From Odontocerum albicorne (lineage: Eukaryota; Arthropoda; Insecta; Trichoptera; Odontoceridae), in the NCBI GenBank assembly GCA_949825065.1, contig OX463859.1, positions 7,974,217-8,038,216 on the forward strand: 64,000 nt of DNA, written 5' to 3'. The translations under genes and the position numbers were made by a program. Below are positions 47,901-56,900 of this stretch, piece after piece; position 1 is the first letter of the stretch, and each line of letters starts with the position of its first letter. Under the pieces are notes generated by a model that was not told where the DNA came from, ran no database searches, and worked only from the letters and a program-made list of their open reading frames with translations.

Positions 47901-50900
47901 TCTCTATCTACTCCAACTACTATAATCTCGGTGGGAACTCTCTCAACTCTATCTACACTATCACTAAACTGAAAGAGCAAGGATATGAAATTGGTAAAAT
48001 TTTAATTCAAATATTATTGATTTAGCTGATACGAGGAGACGATATTATTTTAGTCATCATCATCACTGTACAGCACCGGTACAAAGATTGTAAAATAGGT
48101 GGATGGCTACCGCTCAATACCCGTAGATTCTAGTTTACTTCTTGCATTTTCGGTGAAAAGTAGCAGAGTGAAGAGATTCCTCTTTAGCAGGTAGAAGTTT
48201 GTCGTAATTAAAATACGGTAGACGTTCCAGAAACTGAGAATGTATTTTGTTCATTTTTGTTCCTTATGTGCATCGCTCATCGTAAATCCCTTTATTCACC
48301 CGTGTATGCCGTCGCGGCTTACTAGATACTTGCTAGATACCATGTATACCGCGTATTTTCTGCATGCATGGGCTGTTCGATTATTTAGGGACTATTGTGA
48401 AGGCCACGCATAAGGAACATTTCATTACAATAGATACAATGATTACATTTTTTTCTGTACAATATTTACACATAAAATCATATATTTAAGGTGATGCATA
48501 CGTCCGATACAATCATCATCATGCTATATACTTATTGGAGCAGGAAGAGAAGACAAATCTCCACTTTATTCTATCCTTGCACACGTCTTTCCCTTCTGCC
48601 ATATCCAAACACTTCCTCGTGGATATTATCCTCTTATAAAGGTTTTTCACTCTTACCTTTTTCAGAAATTGATTGTGCCACGTTTTTCTAGGTCTTTCTA
48701 AACTTCTCATCCTGTATATACTTCTTGTATAGATTATTTTGTATTTTTTATATCATTCATTATTTCTGTCCAAACTGTCTCAATGCTTCTTTTTTCATCT
48801 TAAGCACTGCATCTTCTTTCAATCCCTTTTCTTTCCTGATTTCTTCATTCCTCATACTATCTTAAATTATTTTCCACTCTGCATTTATCTCACTTTCATC
48901 GCTTTTTGCCAAATTCAAGTTTCACTTGCATATTCTAAGGTTGCCACCTAAACTCCATTAAGAGCAGTAAACTTTTTGTAGTGTAGGAAGAAGGAGGAAC
49001 AAGAGTTCCTTCTTCCTACACTTTGTTTTTCTCGTATCTTCCTCTGCAATAAGACTTGGATGATTTCATATTAGTTTTCTCTCATTAAATACCCAAAGTA
49101 GTCCAATATTCTCCTTCAAATACAAATGAGTGCATTGGTAGATCTTGAAGTCGCCCTTCAAATTGTTCATTCAGAAAGAAAAAAAATTTATAATATATGT
49201 ATGTCACTAACAATTTTACGTAATAGGTGGTGGGACAGGGCTATCTACTTTTTATCAAATCATCTCTGAGACCAATTCTATATCATTAGCATATTTTATC
49301 AACTTCAATAATAAATATATATATACACTTCTTTATTTTAGGCATAACCGACTTCATATTAGCGAAGAACTTAGGTCAGATTCTAGATAAATTGTCCACG
49401 GATCCTAGTTTAGTTGGTCAACAGCAGGAAATGGAAAATTACACCATGGAACCTTTACAGGACCAGCACAGGGAAGACACGGAACAGTAAGTACTTTCTC
49501 TCTTTCAATAAAGCCAACTGCTATTGATATTCAGTTCTTCAGTTCCATTCCGCCACTACCCATGGGGGACAAAATAAATCCCCATTCAGAGCGATCTACA
49601 GTAGAAGATCAAAATCTTCTTTATTCGTTTAATCCGCGTATCGTCACATAGTGATGAAGAAGGAACTGCCCAAAGGTACTACTCCTCCAGTAGCAACATA
49701 CCTGAGTGTGAAAAGAATAGTAATTATGAAACACTTAAGATCCGACATCACGGAAGAAGGAAAATGACTTGCAGCACAGTAAATATACTTAGAAAGCAGC
49801 TTAATGCCTGGAATTCAAACAGCCTAACACGTTGCCAGTACTTTCACAGAAAACTTTAAATGCAGCAAAACTATCCTTTGACGTCACTAGATCAGAATAG
49901 CCAATTTCTCTGAAGATGAACTTATGTAAAGCTAAGTGGACATCCCTTTGAAAATTATTGACTCAATTATCATTGCACTACCTCAAAATGTGATCTATGA
50001 ATTGATCCAGATGGTCACAAAAATTACAACAGGGTGAATGGACAAGATTGAAACTATAGATGTTGCCATTAAAGATCCCATGGCCAGTAAATTGATTGTT
50101 AAGAAAGAAAACTCATAAAACCTTAAATAGATAAAATGCAATCTCGTATGATGAAAAATACGTACACACATGTACAAAACCTGTCAATAATCTTGCTTTT
50201 TCTTTTTCAGCATGATCATAAGCAGCTTCTATGAGAAGGCAGACTTAGAAAGGTGGCTGAAACCAGATATAAAGAAGGAGAACTACAGTGAGATGATTGA
50301 GACAAGCTGGTCGCATGTTTTATTGAAAAACTTGAGTTTCGTTTTGAGAAGGAAAACAGACGGAATGGCCGTGGGAGTGGCTTTGAACTTTGATGCTAGA
50401 GATGAGCCTGACATTGAAATAAATAATGAACTCCAAATTGTCTTCGAATTTTTGGAATCAGTTGAAGGACCTGTTAGGTGAGTTAAATAATAAATCTTTT
50501 TTTGAAGTTTATTTGGAATGGAAATGACCAGTGTTGTTAAACAAATTTTATGTTATAATGCTGTTTTAAATTATTTTTAATCTAATGTAGTTATTAACAC
50601 TTCCCTTACTGTGCTAAAAAAATACGCCAGTAACGGTGTTGGACACTGAGGGTACAGTAAACGTGTATGTTTTAAATTAAAATTATGCAAAATCTATTAG
50701 TTTTTTTTTGTAATTAGCTATAAATATCGTTTTATTATGTAATAAAATGTCGAATAATATAAAATAAGTGTAATAAATGATAAAATAAGAGTTGAAACAG
50801 CGAGGTTACATTTCTACAAGAATATCATATTTCCACTGCGTCGTTCGGTCTGCGCAACGTTCAGAATGCGCATGACTGAAAAGAGGTCTCCAACCTTTTA

Positions 50901-53900
50901 AAAAAAAAATTATAAAATTACACAATAAAATGTAGCGTGTATTTTTTGGCAATAAAAATGTAATTCGAATTAAGACAATAATTAACATTTTAACAAAATA
51001 TAAAATGAATACATAAATTCAAAAATAATAATATAAAAACAAACACGAAATTCAAATCAATAAAATATGCCATTTGGAAAATATAAACACTTTGAAAATA
51101 GGTCAAAATTTGAAAATAGGACAAACATATCATAAAATCAAAATTTAATCCTGTGGAGAAAGTCTATCGCAATTGGGGCACGAAATAACTTTTGTTTCTA
51201 TTCTATGTACTAAACGCACAGGTGTTTGATAAAACTGGTAACCAATCCCTGGAACGAATGTACTCGTAAAATATTAACTGTCAAAAAAGAATGAGTCATA
51301 CGGAGTGTTTTGACATTTCGTCAATTCTCGATTTAAAATCATTCATTTCTGTTGATATTTATTAATGATTTTATTTCGTAATGACATCATTCAAATCATA
51401 GAGGTTTCGATGAGGAATACATAAAGTATGAAGACCCTGCAAGCAGTATATTTCGAGAAATTAAATAAAATATACGTCTTGGTCACTCTTGTCCGTTCAC
51501 AGATCGGCAAGGGTTAATTTGATTTTTATATTGTAGAGCTCCATTTTTAAACAGAATAATTTAACACTTAAATGTAAAAAATCTACACAATAAACGTAAA
51601 GTGGCACACCTGTTTCGCTTTACAAAAGCATTGTCAAACTGTCTAGATAAGTCTTAAAATTTTGAATTGTTTTATACAGAGTTTTTTTTGTACTTGTTAT
51701 GTTTGGTCCTTGTATGAATTAGGGAATCCTGTAGTGTGCAAAGGACTTAAAAAAATGAATTAATAAATATAGTTAAATAAATAAATAAATGGAGTCTTTC
51801 CACCATTCAGTCGTATGAGAACAGACTTCCCAAATAGCGGAATTAGTTCTAACCCTTCTTTGCTCCCGCAAATACCAGTTTTTAAATTACGTTCATCCTT
51901 AATAATTATCTTATTATTGTCATATTATACATTGACATACGACTTGAAAAACTCTTACGACGTTTTTATCTGAATTAATTACACATATATTTGTCTCCTT
52001 AACTATAGTTCGGAAATTCTAGGATGAGTCCTGTGACAGCTCACAAATTTGCCCCAATACAACCTAATGTAATGTATTTACTAAAATAACTTACTATTTA
52101 TTAGAATTGAGGCTTATATTAAAGTTGATAAAATAATTAAAATTCCTGAACATCGTTACAAGGTTTATTGGGGCAAATTTGTGAGCTGTCACAGGACTCA
52201 TCCTAGAATTTCCGAACTATAATTAAATTTAGTAATAAGAATAATTTAATTGATCTATAAAAATGCTTATTGGTTCTGTATGCATTATTAATAAAGAATG
52301 AATTAAAAATATAAATTCCACAATTATTATTGTCCTTAGATTAACAAGTTAAGGAATGTGTAAAACGTTTAATAAAATAAAAGTACAATAATGTAATTCA
52401 TCAAATATTTCATCATTATGTATTATTTGAACATAGCAACGTTTTTCTGAAAAATTCATGCTTATATATTAATATGAGTACTCGTATATGTATAACAAAA
52501 TTCATGCTTATGTATTAATATGAGTACTCGTATATGTATAACAAAATTCATGCTTATGTATTAATATTAGTACTCGTATATGTATAACAAAATTCATGCT
52601 TATGTATTAATATGAGTACTCGTATATGTATAAAAAACACACAACTGCCATTTACACCGTACCACGTAAATCGCCAGTATGAATGTTTCGAGGATGATAT
52701 TTCTAAGTTCTAACTGTAGATGGGGCTAAATATTATTTTGTAAAATAATTCGAACTGTTTCTTAACGACATCTCTTGTAAAAGATGATAATTTATATTGT
52801 TTATACTACGCAAAGCTGCATCCAAAAAAGGTCTACAGATTTCTATTCGGCGCAAATGTCTACAGTCTATTCGGCGCAAATGTGGACTTGCGTTTTTTTT
52901 CCCGAATTGAGAATTTAGTTTGTTTTTTTTAAATTAAGTTTGATATTTCATTTTGTGTGTACTTTTATACAATAATTTTTAAAACATCCATAAATATGTC
53001 AAGACGCGATCTCAGTGAAGAAGAGATAAGAGAATTCGTCCTCGATCTTGACTCTGACATTCAGGAAAGTGATGATGACTCGGATTTTATAACGCAACTT
53101 AGTGACAATGAAGATGAACCTATGGAGACTGAAGTTACCCGAACAAGTTCGTCAGGAAATTGGACTGTGAATTCCGGAAATTTTAAACCAATCATCCATC
53201 AATTTAATGATTTTACATCTGGAATAATCGCGACACCATTATTATCAGAAAATTCCCCGGAAATCAATTTTTTTGAACACTTTCTAAATAAAAATATAAT
53301 GTCCGAAATTGTCGAGGAGACAAACAAATACTATCAAGCGACTATTAGAAATAAAGTTATTTCTGAACATTCACGGCTTCGCAGATGGAAAGATACATCA
53401 GTTAATGAACTCTACGTATTTATTGCAGTGACAATGCTAATGACCAGAAATAAGCACCTCACGATAGAAGAGCACTGGTCAAAAGATCCCCTTATAACAA
53501 GTGCTATATTTGGGAAGACGATGGCAAGAAATCGTTACCAGATATTGCTGAGTATGCTGCATATGTCAGACCCTGATTCTCAAATTGCTGGTGACAAATT
53601 AAATAAAATTAAACTTCTGGTCGATCACACTCGAAAAATGTTCAAAGAATCAATGGTGCCATATGAAAATCTATGCATTGACGAAAGCATTATAGAGTTC
53701 AAAGGACGTCTTAAGTTTAAACAGTATATTCCATCCAAACGCCATCGATTTGGAATAAAAATGTTTGTTTTGTGCGACTCGCAGACAGGTTATATTTTAG
53801 ATATAATTATTTATTGTGGAGATGGGACGGATGTCACTGACGAACAATGTCTCGGGGCCTCAGGAGCTGTTGTCACCACTATGTTAAATGACTACCTCGG

Positions 53901-56900
53901 CAAAGGCCACAAATTATATGTAGATAATTGGTACACTAGTCCAATATTATTTAAATTTTTGCATGACCACCAAACTAATGCATGTGGAACGGTGCGAAAA
54001 AACCTTAAAAACATGCCAAAATTCAATAAATTGAAGAAAGGGGAAATTACTTCTCAGTATTCCGATTCACTGATGGCATTAAAATGGCACGACAAAAGAG
54101 AAATTCACATGCTAACGACGCTTCATGATGATAAAGTTTCTCCAACGGGGAAAATAAATTTTAGAACTGGAGAAGTAATTTCGAAGCCAAATTGTATCCA
54201 AGATTATAATAAAAACATGGGCTTAGTAGATAAAGCGGATATGATGATAACTTTTGTAAATTCCCTAAGAAAATCAGTTAAGTGGTATAAAAAGGTTTTC
54301 TTTCATTTAATCGATTTATATTTACTAAATTCGTATACAATGCACAAAACCGTTAGTTCCAAAAACATTTCTTTTCCTGATTTCCAATTAAATGTGATAA
54401 GACAATTATTAGAAAAATATCATATTACATCGCACTCTGAAGTTGGTCCACGTACGTCACAAGATGTGCCATTACGGTTATCTGCCAAAATGCTAGTAAA
54501 ACATATGCCGAGACCTATACCCGCAACTGAAAAAAACAAAAAACCCTATAAAAACTGTTATGTTTGCTCAAACACTAAACTTAGACCAAAAACAAGAAAA
54601 GCGACGAAGTACATGTGTGTCGAATGTAACGTGCCGTTATGTGTTTGGCCATGCTCAACAATATTCCACGAAAAAAAAGAATATTAATTTTAAATCTTTA
54701 AAACATTGTGTAAATAAAATGTAGTACAATCTAGTGCAATATTAATATGTAATGTGAAAAAAGTTGGAGAATCGTTGCCGAACTCAATAGAATCCATGAT
54801 GACATGTGAGTGTTTATCTTATATCTCTTTGTTTGTTTATGTTAGTGAGTCATTGCGAAATGGGAATCCCGTAAAGATTAATTTAATTGATGACTTAAAA
54901 AAGACCGAAATAGCTTGGCGTGTCGTAGTTGACAGAGTATATTGTTTGGGCGCCTAATGGGTTAATATGAGTACTCGTATATGTATAACAAAATATTTTA
55001 CAGCCCGTGTTTACATATATAGCAAAATATTTACAACTTAACAGGAACTGACCATCCTGATATGTTGGAAACCACTAGCTTTTTTTTATTGCACTATCGT
55101 TGTATACCCACTTCTTCCAATCAACCCCCAGAAAGATGTTAAGCTTTATAGTTGACAATTATAATCGTCAGATTTATTCGTTATTAAGTTAAGAGTGGTT
55201 CACTATAATAAGAGCATTTCTAGAGCCAAGAGTTTACCCTAAGGGGCAAACGATTATAATAGTCATATATTAGGTGTTAACATAAGTTGTGCCCGTTTTT
55301 TTTTAAATTTAAAAATGAGCACCAAACTTAAAACAAAATGGTAAAGGCTATACGTCATTCGAAAGAAAATTTTCTGCTCTACAAGATATTGTGTTTGCTT
55401 TTACGTAACATGTATTATTTTATTTGATTACAAGCCTTCAAAATGTAATGTCAAGTAGACGAAAGTGAGCATTTTCGACACCTCCTTCTGTTCGCGTTCA
55501 ATCGAGGGAATAAAGCTGCCAAAGCTGCTCGCAATATTTGCGAAGTGTACGGTGAAGATGCTATGAATGAAAGGACAGCTCATCGATGGTTTTTTGCGTC
55601 AAAGACGTTAATTTCGACCTGAAAGACATGGAGCATTCCGGACGACCAGTGGACTTCGATGAGGATCGCTTTAACCAAATAATTCATAAATATCCCATTC
55701 AAACCACCGTATGATTGGCTGAGGAGATGAATTTCAATTGAATGTCACATGACTGTATACCGCCATCTTAAATCAATGGGATAAGTCCAGAAGTTCGGCG
55801 CTTGAGTTCCACATGTTTTAAGTGAACATTACGTTCGACAATTGATTTTTGTTGTTTTCACTCAAACGGGGCACAACTTATGTTAACACCCAATATACAT
55901 TTATTATTAAGTTAAGGGTGGTTCACTATAATTAGAGCATTTCTAAAGCCAAGAACTTACTCTAAGAGGCAGACGATTATAACTGTCATATTTATTTATT
56001 ATTAAGTTAAAAGTGGTTCACTATAATAAGACAATATTTCTGGATTCAAAAACTTTCCCCAAGATGCAGATGATTATAATTGTCATATTTACTTATTATT
56101 AAGCTAAGAGTGGTTCACTGTAATAAGATGACAATTCCAGAGACGAGAAACTGCCTCAAGGTGTTGGGCAGGTGTTGCACTCCTACATGATGGCCACGCA
56201 GCCAGTGCTTTCGGCACAGGAGAACGTCTCCGTTATCAAGGCTATGGAAGAGGAGCTGGTCAGATTAGCCACACAGAGAGGCTTTGCAGGAATCTTCACT
56301 ACCAACACTAGTCCATTGACGCAAGTAAGAAAATAATCATTGTTTTAAGGCGGCCTGTTGTCTGATGGATGTTAATTGCATAAAACTATAGATTATTTGG
56401 TATTAGCGCTATTATGAGATCTTTCTACAACACTGTTGTTAAATGTAGCTCTATCTTAGAGGATCCATTTACGGGTGGATTTTCCCTCCCTCATATATGA
56501 ATTTTCACTCCTTGCAGCCTATATCTCTTTTTGAAAGCCACCCAAGTTCGATAGCTGATATCATATTTTCCACACATTTCTATACAGGCATTATCCACCC
56601 TTTCCACATAATTTTGCACTGATCATTTTTTTCTTTCAAATTACCTGGTGAAAAGATGACATTATCACATAGAAAAGAAACTTATAAAATCCCCAAATTG
56701 TATTGCAAGCAACCGTGCGTGAAAGCAAACCTTGGCATTTGCCTAAGGGTGCCAACCCAAAGAAATAGATTATAAAAATATGCATAAAACCTATTTAGAT
56801 AAATAAGGAAACATGTGTTCCAATCAGTTCATATCTAAAATCTAATAACAACCACAACTGTTCAATGATACAACTCGGCAAACTAATAATTAACAAAAAA

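Noticed and set aside
48975..49025. Hairpin with 18-nt arms (agtgtaggaagaagga) as a microRNA precursor
   Set aside because: Stem is short and low-complexity (GA-rich); no other evidence for a small RNA gene.
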